Shown here piece after piece: positions 5,241 through 12,052 of a stretch of 42,382 nt of DNA. The stretch comes from a virus. Position 1 is the first letter of the stretch, and each line of letters opens with the position of its first letter. The notes beneath the pieces are model-generated. The model saw only the letters and a list, made by a program, of their open reading frames with translations. It did no database searches and was not told the origin of the DNA. The position numbers and the translations under genes are program-made. The stretch is taken from positions 1-42,382 of IMG/VR virus record IMGVR_UViG_3300005527_000103; one strand, 5' to 3'.

Positions 5241-5423
5241 TTATGGTAAATAGTTTAGAGTGTACCAGATTGCATCCCAAGTATCCATACCATCCGCGAC
5301 CGCGGACGAAAAAACGTCATCGAAACAGTAAAGGCTAAGATAGTGTCGCATGATAAACTTTCTACCCCCATAGGGGGGAGGGTCAAAGCGTCCCGAAAAA
5401 CGTCGGTCTATACTTTTGGTCAC
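5241..5423 (-). CDS. Small phage protein (DTWDAIWYTLNYLP end)
   Basis: The longest form is 60 residues from a GTG at 5423 that overlaps the upstream stop as GTGA, implying coupling but with no well-spaced ribosome binding site. An ATG at 5351 would give 36 residues (MRHYLSLYCFDDVFSS...). The C-terminal half, acidic and aromatic (ADGMDTWDAIWYTLNYLP), looks conserved. The sequence between the two starts contains a C5-TAT-G5 hairpin and a promoter-like TTGACC-16-TAGAAA (about 5357-5384), so the shorter form could have its own transcript. Function unknown. Confidence 0.6.
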   Translation of the reverse strand: MTKSIDRRFSGRFDPPPYGGRKFIMRHYLSLYCFDDVFSSAVADGMDTWDAIWYTLNYLP

Positions 5424-5653
5424 TCCCCACGGCCGACAAGTGCGGGAAGGGGAAAGTCACTCCAAGCATAATCATAGCACTCGTCAAGGTACACGGTAGC
5501 ATACTTGCTAGTGTCTTGCAATTTCACAACGATCATTCTCCCCTTATCCCCCATATGTTGAACCTTGGCAATTTCACCCGTAAAAACTTTATCGTCCCGG
5601 TTGCGGATGGCACTGAAATACATTCCCGGAACGGCCTGGATAGTCATATACAT
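5420..5653 (-). CDS. Small beta-rich phage protein, unknown function
   Basis: The start is the ATG at 5653 behind AGGAGAAACAAAA; the frame stays open further upstream but would run through the promoter. The 77-residue product has VPGMYFSAIRNRDDKVFTGE, then a basic strand segment GRMIVVKLQDTSKYATVYLD, and an acidic aromatic end YDYAWSDFPLPALVGRGE. It is probably a small beta barrel (SH3- or OB-like), an impression from strand pattern only. It is the first gene of the left arm under the promoter at 5694-5721. Confidence 0.75.
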   Translation of the reverse strand: MYMTIQAVPGMYFSAIRNRDDKVFTGEIAKVQHMGDKGRMIVVKLQDTSKYATVYLDECYDYAWSDFPLPALVGRGE

Positions 5654-5693
5654 TTTTGTTTCTCCTGCTAAGGTTTCGTTTCGTTCTGCCACA

Positions 5694-5721
5694 AGTCTAT
5701 CATAGGTATCGGCAATTGCAA
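5694..5721 (-). promoter_or_regulatory. Early promoter, CCGATA type with TTGCAA -35
   Basis: TTGCAA (5716-5721), 16-bp spacer beginning TTGCCGATA, TAGACT (5694-5699). Preceded by a run of T on the minus strand. It is the most upstream member of the promoter family and drives 5653-5241. Confidence 0.75.
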
Positions 5722-5914
5722 GAAAAAAAAATAGGGAAAATGATAGTGGGGAAAATTTCATCGCTCGAGTTTTTTGGTATGCTATTTGCTTGTGTGGCCG
5801 ATGGGGTTTTTCTGTTTCCCCCCAATAGTGGGGATTGTGGCCGCGGCGGCGGCGGTGGTCTAAAAACAATAAGCCATCCCATATAGAATTGGCCAGTTTA
5901 TTAGCCACTATCTA
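5722..5914. other. Gene-free stretch with one repeat element
   Basis: No credible gene on either strand. It holds an A-rich tract, a diverged copy of the 20-bp element (TTTGGTATGCTATTTGCTTG, 5773-5792), a CCCC/GGGG hairpin near 5816-5832, and a GGC-repeat block (about 5838-5856). It resembles the other control regions of the left arm but lacks the 15-bp palindrome. Confidence 0.6.
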
Positions 5915-5944
5915 TAAAAAAGAGCAAGCCTCTGTGAAGCTTGC
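5915..5944 (-). terminator. Intrinsic terminator of the helix-turn-helix gene
   Basis: Minus strand: GCAAGC (5939-5944), 9-base loop, GCTTGC (5924-5929), then TCTTTTTT. Lies 32 bases after the stop of the gene ending at 5976. Confidence 0.8.
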
Positions 5945-5975
5945 CCCTTTAGTACCACGAATCTTTTAAAATGAC

Positions 5976-6176
5976 TCAAACAGCGCTTGATTTTTTGCGA
6001 CGACCTCTTGGCTTGTTCACACCCAGCTTGCGTCGTTGACGACGAACCATACCATAAGTAACATTTTCGCCCGTCATTTCGCTTAGTTTTTTGGCCAACT
6101 CCAAATCACTAAAAGAATTGATATTATCCCGTATAAACTGAAGTTCCGCATCGTTCCATTTTTTATAAGTTGCCAT
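5976..6176 (-). CDS. Helix-turn-helix DNA-binding protein, putative regulator
   Basis: The ATG at 6176 (AAGGA upstream) gives 66 residues beginning MATYKKWNDAELQFIRDNIN. The first 50 residues fit a SANT/Myb- or resolvase-like helix-turn-helix: W-x-x-x-E-x-x-F-I-x-x-N, then DLELAKKLSEMTG, then a recognition-type helix YGMVRRQRRKLGV. A basic tail follows (NKPRGRRKKSS). It stands alone between the two arms, divergent from the late promoter at 6192-6219 only 16 bases away, so control of that promoter or of itself is a reasonable guess. Its N-terminus resembles that of the probable small terminase at 6967. Confidence 0.8.
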   Translation of the reverse strand: MATYKKWNDAELQFIRDNINSFSDLELAKKLSEMTGENVTYGMVRRQRRKLGVNKPRGRRKKSSAV

Positions 6177-6191
6177 AAATAGTTTCCTTAT

Positions 6192-6219
6192 TTGACAAAA
6201 AGTGTACAAAACATAATAT
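6192..6219 (+). promoter_or_regulatory. Forward promoter into the right arm
   Basis: TTGACA (6192-6197), 16-bp spacer, TAATAT (6214-6219), 38 bases before the first plus-strand start. No CCGATA element is present, unlike the left-arm promoters. Both boxes lie in the divergent intergenic space upstream of the regulator gene. Confidence 0.6.
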
Positions 6220-6256
6220 ATAGTAGAGTTGGTCTTTTTAAAAGCAAGAGGTTATT

Positions 6257-6394
6257 ATGAATATTGACCAAATTTCCCCCAGCATACTTCACGTTACTGC
6301 ATCAAACAACTTGGATGTTAGCGAAGATCTTAAACAAGAAGGTTCCAAAACCATAGCCGAACTATTAAATGAAGAAAAAAAAGAAGACGATTGA
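6257..6394 (+). CDS. 45-residue acidic protein, first gene of the right arm
   Basis: The ORF MNIDQISPSILHVTASNNLD...NEEKKEDD is preceded by AAGAGGTTATT. The C-terminal half is helical and charged (SEDLKQEGSKTIAELLNEE). It overlaps the next gene by 26 bases in another frame, which implies coupled translation. No family recognised. Confidence 0.6.
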   Translation: MNIDQISPSILHVTASNNLDVSEDLKQEGSKTIAELLNEEKKEDD

Positions 6395-6974
6395 TGAAAA
6401 TGAATTCTTAAGAGTACTAGACATTATTAGCAAAAAATTAGCATATAAGTTTAAATTTGGATATCATGATTATGATGATATGAAGCAACAGATTAGTATT
6501 TTTGCTCTTGAGGGTCTTAAAAATTATGATCACTCTAGGCCACTAGAAAATTTCTTATGGACCCACGTTAGAAATAGACTCTTTAACTATAAGAGAGATA
6601 ACTATCAAAGACCCAATAAACCATGCTTAACTTGCCCCCTATACGACCCTCACTGTAAAAAGAGCAACAGCGAATGTGAACAGTACTCTAACAAAAATGA
6701 TTGTTCATTATACGAAAGTTGGATAAACAGAAATAATACTAAAAAGAATCTGATGCATCTTACCAACATAGAAGATACAAAAGATTTTTGTAGTAACGAT
6801 GATTTATTAGCTGATAATATTATGACCAAAGAAATTCTAGAACTAGTAGAAAACAATCTTAATGGCGAATATCGCACAATTTATCTCAAAGTTAAAAGCG
6901 GCATAAAAGTTCACAAAAGCGATATGGATAAATTAACAGCTAAATTAAGGGAGATAATAAACAAAGATGGCTAA
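6369..6974 (+). CDS. Sigma-70-like factor, probable late transcription sigma
   Basis: The 201-residue protein matches sigma region 2 at residues about 25-80: YHDYDDMKQQISIFALEGLK, then YDHSRPLENFLWTHVRNRLF and NYKRDNYQRP. This is the D-D-x-x-Q-x-x-x-x-A-L-x-x-(Y-D) ... F-x-x-(Y/H)-(x)-R-N-R layout of phage late sigma factors such as T4 gp55. Residues about 155-195 (NNLNGEYRTIYLKVKSGIKV) could be a reduced region 4. In between sits a cysteine cluster C86-x2-C89-x6-C96-x6-C103-x8-C112, unusual for this family and probably zinc-binding. It is second in the right arm and overlaps the next gene by 8 bases. Expected to bind host RNA polymerase core for late genes; that role is inference. Confidence 0.7.
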   Translation: MKKKKKTIDENEFLRVLDIISKKLAYKFKFGYHDYDDMKQQISIFALEGLKNYDHSRPLENFLWTHVRNRLFNYKRDNYQRPNKPCLTCPLYDPHCKKSNSECEQYSNKNDCSLYESWINRNNTKKNLMHLTNIEDTKDFCSNDDLLADNIMTKEILELVENNLNGEYRTIYLKVKSGIKVHKSDMDKLTAKLREIINKDG

Positions 6975-7782
6975 GAAAAGAGGTCAGCTTAGTTTAGACG
7001 AAGAAAAGTTTATAAGAGATAATATAAACACACTATCCATACAAAATATAGCGGATCAATTAAATAGAAATATCGATCCTGTTAAAAGATATATTGATGA
7101 AGAAAAGTTATTTAGCAGCGAAGATAAAAATGAAAACGAAAATCTAAAACGCAAGTTGCATAGTAAAACTTTCTGGAACGAGATACTACGACAATTTGAT
7201 AGTGATAGCGGCGAATTAGAATACTTTGAGGATACTTGGGTGGGACTAATCAAACAATTTAGAGAGGACGTTTTGCCCGCTGAAGAACTTCAGATCAAAC
7301 AATTTATAACTATTGATATTCTTATTAATCGAAGCATGAAAGAGCGAAAACGCCACATTAGCGAAACTGAAAAACTTCAAAAATTAGTTGACAAAGAATA
7401 TGAAAAGCCCGAAGACCAAAGAGATGTCCCGAAATTGGCCAACCTGGAAACTCAACTTAGTTTTGCCCGAAATAGTATAGCTAGTTACACAAACGAATAT
7501 ACCAAGCTGCTCAACGAACAACAAAAAATTAGCAAAGATCTTAAGGCCACCAGAGAGCAAAGAATCAAAAGAATAGAAGATGGAAAAAGTAGCTGGGTGG
7601 GTTTGATAAGAATGCTAGAGGACGAGGCCATAAGAGAAAAAGAGGGGCGCGAAATGGAAATACTAGCATTAGCCACAGACAAAGCTAAAAGTAAATTATA
7701 TGAATATCATAATTTTGCAGATAAAAATGTGGATATTCCCATACTCAATCCAGAAGCACTAGAGAACCATTCTAATGAATAA
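6967..7782 (+). CDS. terS: Probable terminase small subunit
   Basis: The 271-residue protein starts with a helix-turn-helix (residues about 8-46, LDEEKFIRDNINTLSIQNIA followed by DQLNRNIDPVKRYIDEEKLF). Two helical, charged regions follow, with a central coiled coil at about 120-215 (SETEKLQKLVDKEYEK...). N-terminal DNA-binding plus central oligomerisation helices is the general plan of small terminases, which recognise the packaging site and stimulate the large subunit. It precedes large terminase, separated only by an endonuclease insert and a nuclease gene. No catalytic motif. The call rests on position and layout; another DNA-binding packaging factor is possible. Confidence 0.55.
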   Translation: MAKKRGQLSLDEEKFIRDNINTLSIQNIADQLNRNIDPVKRYIDEEKLFSSEDKNENENLKRKLHSKTFWNEILRQFDSDSGELEYFEDTWVGLIKQFREDVLPAEELQIKQFITIDILINRSMKERKRHISETEKLQKLVDKEYEKPEDQRDVPKLANLETQLSFARNSIASYTNEYTKLLNEQQKISKDLKATREQRIKRIEDGKSSWVGLIRMLEDEAIREKEGREMEILALATDKAKSKLYEYHNFADKNVDIPILNPEALENHSNE

Positions 7783-8473
7783 AAACTATAATCGTAGAAT
7801 TAATGAAGAATATGGAGATTGGATAGTAATTGATCTAGACGAATCTAGACTTCGTTCAAATATGAACGGTGTTCATTTGCACTATATTTTAGAATGTAAA
7901 AAATGTAAAAAACGTAGAATCGTAGCTGCTAATGATCTATCAAAATTGAAAAAATGTCAGAAATGTAATCAAACTAATTTACTTGATAGAAAATTTGGAA
8001 AAATTACTATTATAAAAAATGATGGATATGATTTTAGATATGGTCGTAAACGTCCTAAATGGATAGGTAGATGTGAATGTGGAGTAGAAAAAAGCTATCT
8101 ACAAGATCTTCTATTACGAGGAGATATTAATAGTTGTGGTAAATGCTCTAGACCAAAAGGAGAGCAGCATCACAATTATAATCCTCTTAGTGATAGATAC
8201 AACAGAAGAGACTCAACAGAATACAAGACATTTGCTAAACAAGTTTTTCAAAGAGATAATTATAAGTGTATTATTTGTGGCAGTACTAAAAAACTTAACG
8301 CTCATCATCTTAATGGCTGGCATTGGTATCCTCAAGGAAGATTTGATCCCAATAACGCTGTTACTCTTTGTGGACATCGAAACGGCTGCCATATGACATT
8401 TCATAAAATGTATGGGAAAAAACTTAATACAAAAGTTCAATTCGATCAATTTATTCATTTTCAAAAAAAATAG
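7775..8473 (+). CDS. HNH homing endonuclease with zinc-ribbon DNA-binding modules
   Basis: Of 232 residues, about 15-65 and 68-125 are two related modules of the FG-x-(I/W)-x-(V/I)-I ... C-x-C ... SCGKC type (for example FGKITIIKNDGYDF and GRCECGVEKSYLQDLL), typical DNA-binding parts of phage homing enzymes. Residues about 160-220 are an HNH nuclease: YKCIICGSTKKLNAHHLNGW, then DPNNAVTLC, then CHMTFHKMYG, giving C-x2-C, His-His, Asn and final His. It overlaps the probable terS stop by 8 bases and is visibly AT-richer than its neighbours, as expected of a mobile gene. Probably cuts a site in or near the terminase region of phages lacking it. Confidence 0.85.
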   Translation: MNKNYNRRINEEYGDWIVIDLDESRLRSNMNGVHLHYILECKKCKKRRIVAANDLSKLKKCQKCNQTNLLDRKFGKITIIKNDGYDFRYGRKRPKWIGRCECGVEKSYLQDLLLRGDINSCGKCSRPKGEQHHNYNPLSDRYNRRDSTEYKTFAKQVFQRDNYKCIICGSTKKLNAHHLNGWHWYPQGRFDPNNAVTLCGHRNGCHMTFHKMYGKKLNTKVQFDQFIHFQKK

Positions 8474-8487
8474 ATTGAGAAAAAATA

Positions 8488-8961
8488 ATGAAAAATCATG
8501 ATCCTTTTACCATAATTGTTGATACGCGAGAACAAACTCCGTGGGAATTTGGTTTCCATAATACGGCTAAAAGAAAATTGGACACGGGTGATTATAGTAT
8601 GGAAGGATACGAAAGTTTGTTTACCATAGAGCGCAAGCGCAGCGTGAGCGAAATTGCTAATAATTTAAGCGAAAATCGATTCAAAGATGTATTAGAGCGA
8701 CTGGGACGTATTCCACACAGTTTCATGATTATGGAATTTAGCATAGATGAAATTTATCAGTTTCCTGTGGGCAGTGATGTTCCCAAAAAGATGTGGGATA
8801 AATTGCGTATTAGTGGAAACTATATAATCAAGTGTTTATTAGAAGCTCAACTAAACTATAATATTCATGTGTTATTTTGTGATGATGCTGAAAATGCCGA
8901 AAGAGTGGCCGTAAGTTTAATGAAAAGAATATACGAAAAATATGGCAAACCTAATATTTGA
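8488..8961 (+). CDS. ERCC4/XPF-type nuclease
   Basis: The 157-residue protein shows the full ERCC4 nuclease signature: V-D12-T-R14-E15 near the N-terminus, G-D35-Y, and E48-R-K50. The rest is a helix-rich half (SVSEIANNLSENRFKDVLER...) as in single-domain members. XPF-family domains cut branched or flap DNA beside duplexes. A role in trimming branched DNA before packaging would fit the position: its 3' end overlaps the large terminase start by 20 bases. The helix-hairpin-helix domain of XPF/Mus81 is absent. Recombination or repair roles are equally possible. Confidence 0.85.
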   Translation: MKNHDPFTIIVDTREQTPWEFGFHNTAKRKLDTGDYSMEGYESLFTIERKRSVSEIANNLSENRFKDVLERLGRIPHSFMIMEFSIDEIYQFPVGSDVPKKMWDKLRISGNYIIKCLLEAQLNYNIHVLFCDDAENAERVAVSLMKRIYEKYGKPNI

Positions 8962-11900
8962 CAATGCCTGGCTAGATCTGGGAGATCTCGATAAAATAGT
9001 TATTCCGACCAATCATATGATTGGCCGAAGCAAAGAAGATATAGAAAATCCTGATTTACATTTATTACGACTATTAAAAGACCCACGATATTTTGGTACC
9101 ACAGTAAAACTATTATTCGATATAGAACTTCATCCTATTCAGATAGCTATATTACAAGAATTTTGGATTCGACCATTTCCTATGTTTGTGGCTAGTCGTG
9201 GTTTTGGTAAAATGTTAAGACCAGACGAACAACTAAGAACCCCGAATGGCTGGACCACAATGAAAAATATTAAAGTTGGAGATAAAATTTATGGCGGAGA
9301 CGGTAAATTAACAACAGTTATTAATAAAACAGATCTACAAAATAATTTAGATATGTATAAAATAACGCTAAGAGATGGTAGAACCATAGAATGTTGTGGA
9401 GATCATCAGTGGAAAGTATATAGTCAAAAAAATAAAAAATGGAATGTATTGAAGACTAAAGAAATGCTAGATTTTAAAAGAGATAGAATTGGAGGCAAGA
9501 GCAATGGAAAAGAATATTTGTATGCTCTTCCTATTAATAAGCCTTTAATAGAGGAAGAACCCCAAGATCTTCCATTACACCCATATATTGTTGGTGTGCT
9601 TTTGGGGGATGGATGTTTGACACAAAATAGAATAACTTTTAGTAGTACGGATCAACATATTGTAAATAGAATCAATAGTTTACTACCCATGGGATATTAT
9701 GTGTCCACCCAGGCAGATGGTATTACTCATGGTATTAATACTACTACTAATATACCATTCTATAAGATTATAGAACAAATTGGTATACATAAATTAAACA
9801 GTCACAATAAACACATACCATTAAATTATTTATATGGTTCATATGATCAAAAAATAGCTCTATTACAAGGACTGATGGATACAGACGGATATTCTAATGG
9901 AGAATCGGTTATAGAGTATTATACGGTATCATCAGATTTGAATAGAGATACTTTAGATTTAGCTAGGTCTTTAGGTATTCACTGTAAATCTACTAAGAAA
10001 TCATCTATGTTTCGTGGTAAAAAATATGCTGATTGTCATAGGATTTCAATGTATACAAACGAGGCTATTTTTAGTTTGCCTAGAAAATTAGATTATCTTA
10101 AACACACAATATCAAAACAAGGTCAATCAAAATACGACAAGGTATTTATTACAAATATAGAGCATATTGGTAAAGGTAGTGGCTATTGTATAATGGTTGA
10201 TAATGATGATAGTACCTATATTACTAAAGATTATATCGTTACTCATAATTCATTTTTAATGGCTATGTATTGCACATTAAAATGTATCTTTGTGCCGGGC
10301 ACCAAGATTGTGGTGGTTGGTGCAGCTTTTAGACAGAGTAAAATCATATTTGAATATATGGAAACATTGTGGCGAAATAGTCCTATTCTCCGTAGCATCT
10401 TTAATGGAAACGATGATGGTCCGCGTCGTGATGTGGACAGATGCACAATGAGATTGGGCGAAAGTTGGACAATAGCGGTTCCTATGGGTGATGGTAGCAA
10501 GATCAGAGGTTTAAGAGCACATATTATCATCGCAGACGAGTTCGCATCAATTAGTCCAGAAATTTATGAAACGGTAGTATCAGGTTTCGCTGCTGTTAGT
10601 GCTAGTCCTATTCAAAATGTTAAAGAAGAAGCTAAAAAAGCAGCTATGACAGAGGCTGGATTATGGAATGCTGAATTAGAAGCGGTACAAATTAAAAAGG
10701 GAAATCAAGCTATTATAGCTGGTACAGCAGATTATAGTTTCAAGCATTTTGCTAGTTATTGGAAAAGATACAAAGCTATTATTAATAGCAGGGGAGATCA
10801 GCGTCAATTAGAGGAAATATTTAAAGGTGAGGTTCCAGATAGTTTTAACTGGAGAGACTATAGTATTATTCGTATTCCATACGAACTCATTCCCAAAGGA
10901 TTCATGGACGATAAACAGGTAAGCAGAGCCAAAGCTACTATTCATACTGGTATCTATAATATGGAATATGCGGCTTGTTTCACAGAAGATAGTGATGGAT
11001 TTTTTCGTCGTAGTCTAATAGAAAGTTGTGTTACTAATGAATCTAAACCAATCATTGTTAATGGTCATAATGTTTTATTTGATGTATCAACAAAAGGGAA
11101 TCCTGATCTTCAATATGTTTATGGTATAGATCCAGCTAGCGAAAAAGATAATTTTACTATAGTTATTATAGAACTACACAAAGATCATAACAGAATAGTT
11201 TATGGTTGGAGCACCAATCGTAATAACTTTAAGGATCGTCAAAAAACAGGATTAGTTAATGAATATGATTTCTATAGTTTTTGTGCTAGAAAAATTCGTA
11301 ATTTGATGAAAATTTTTCCTTGTGCCAGAATAGGGTTAGATGCTCAGGGTGGTGGTGTGGCTATCGAAGAAGCACTACACGATCCTGGCAAACTAGAAGA
11401 AGGTGAAAATTTAATCTGGCCAGTAATAGATATGAATAAACCAAAAGATACTGATGATCAAAGCGGTTTGCATATTCTGGAACTAATTCAGTTTGCACGA
11501 GCAGATTGGACAAGTCAAGCTAATCATGGATTGCGTAAAGATCTTGAGGATAAAGTTTTACTATTTCCACGATTTGATGCTGTTACTCTAGCACTAGCAT
11601 TGGATAGAGAAAATAAGGATATATTAAATAGCGATATTAATAATGTGTACGATAGCGAAAGTGAGTGTGTGCTAGAAATTGAAGAACTCAAAAATGAATT
11701 AACAACAATAGTCATGACTCAAACTAGCACTGGTCCAAATGCTAGAGATCGATGGGATACTCCAGAAGTTAAACTACCCAATGGTAAAAAGGGTAAATTA
11801 AGAAAAGATAGATACAGTGCTTTATTAATAGCTAATATGATAGCTAGACAAATGAGCAGAAGTTTAGAACCAGTTTCATTTGATATAATTGGTAATAACT

Positions 11901-11998
11901 TAGCAGAAGTGGCCAAAACAGATGGTCAAATGTATAAAGGACCAAACTGGTTTACAGAAAACGCAAACACTAATATATATGGTGGGATTTATCGCTAA
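8942..11998 (+). CDS. terL: Terminase large subunit containing an intein
   Basis: The packaging motor and DNA-cutting enzyme, encoded as a 1018-residue precursor. After removal of the 346-residue intein (91-436) the mature protein is 672 residues. The ATPase has Walker A at residues 84-90 plus 437 (ASRGFGK joined to S), Walker B HIIIADEF with D532-E533, and a coupling segment AIIAGTADYS (about 590-599). The RNase H-like nuclease has D730 (GIDPASEKDNFT), D800 (IGLDAQGGG) and D956 (RKDRYSALL). Works with the portal at the procapsid vertex. Without splicing the P-loop is broken, so activity depends on the intein. The start overlaps the nuclease gene upstream; the downstream gap contains a palindrome CAATCATGATTG (12031-12042). 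Confidence 0.93.
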   Translation: MANLIFDNAWLDLGDLDKIVIPTNHMIGRSKEDIENPDLHLLRLLKDPRYFGTTVKLLFDIELHPIQIAILQEFWIRPFPMFVASRGFGKMLRPDEQLRTPNGWTTMKNIKVGDKIYGGDGKLTTVINKTDLQNNLDMYKITLRDGRTIECCGDHQWKVYSQKNKKWNVLKTKEMLDFKRDRIGGKSNGKEYLYALPINKPLIEEEPQDLPLHPYIVGVLLGDGCLTQNRITFSSTDQHIVNRINSLLPMGYYVSTQADGITHGINTTTNIPFYKIIEQIGIHKLNSHNKHIPLNYLYGSYDQKIALLQGLMDTDGYSNGESVIEYYTVSSDLNRDTLDLARSLGIHCKSTKKSSMFRGKKYADCHRISMYTNEAIFSLPRKLDYLKHTISKQGQSKYDKVFITNIEHIGKGSGYCIMVDNDDSTYITKDYIVTHNSFLMAMYCTLKCIFVPGTKIVVVGAAFRQSKIIFEYMETLWRNSPILRSIFNGNDDGPRRDVDRCTMRLGESWTIAVPMGDGSKIRGLRAHIIIADEFASISPEIYETVVSGFAAVSASPIQNVKEEAKKAAMTEAGLWNAELEAVQIKKGNQAIIAGTADYSFKHFASYWKRYKAIINSRGDQRQLEEIFKGEVPDSFNWRDYSIIRIPYELIPKGFMDDKQVSRAKATIHTGIYNMEYAACFTEDSDGFFRRSLIESCVTNESKPIIVNGHNVLFDVSTKGNPDLQYVYGIDPASEKDNFTIVIIELHKDHNRIVYGWSTNRNNFKDRQKTGLVNEYDFYSFCARKIRNLMKIFPCARIGLDAQGGGVAIEEALHDPGKLEEGENLIWPVIDMNKPKDTDDQSGLHILELIQFARADWTSQANHGLRKDLEDKVLLFPRFDAVTLALALDRENKDILNSDINNVYDSESECVLEIEELKNELTTIVMTQTSTGPNARDRWDTPEVKLPNGKKGKLRKDRYSALLIANMIARQMSRSLEPVSFDIIGNNLAEVAKTDGQMYKGPNWFTENANTNIYGGIYR
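9212..10249 (+). mobile_element. Class-3-type intein with LAGLIDADG homing endonuclease
   Basis: Inserted between Lys90 and Ser437 of the large terminase P-loop. Residue 1 is Met91, not Cys, Ser or Ala. Block A reads LRPDEQLRTPNGW; block B has H155 and Trp157 (CCGDHQW); block F has Cys416 (GSGYCIMVDND); block G has Thr434-His435-Asn436, then Ser437. Trp at B:12, Cys at F:4 and Thr at G:5 form the WCT signature of class 3 inteins, where the block F Cys replaces the missing N-terminal nucleophile. Between blocks lie the two LAGLIDADG-type motifs IVGVLLGDG (about 216-224) and LLQGLMDTDG (about 307-316) with both acidic residues, so the endonuclease is probably active. Splicing would restore GFGKS exactly. 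Confidence 0.93.
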
Positions 11999-12052
11999 TT
12001 GGTGTAAAAATAATAATATCATTAACGAATCAATCATGATTGTATTAATTTT

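Noticed and set aside
6190-6256. Strong minus-strand promoter for the HTH gene
   Set aside because: TATATT/TATTAT-like boxes are present but no matching -35 exists at a suitable distance. Only the plus-strand promoter is supported.
12031-12042. CAATCATGATTG palindrome as an operator
   Set aside because: It is a perfect 12-bp dyad but occurs once, in AT-rich DNA beside a likely homing endonuclease. No related copies were seen, so it was noted only in the terminase entry.
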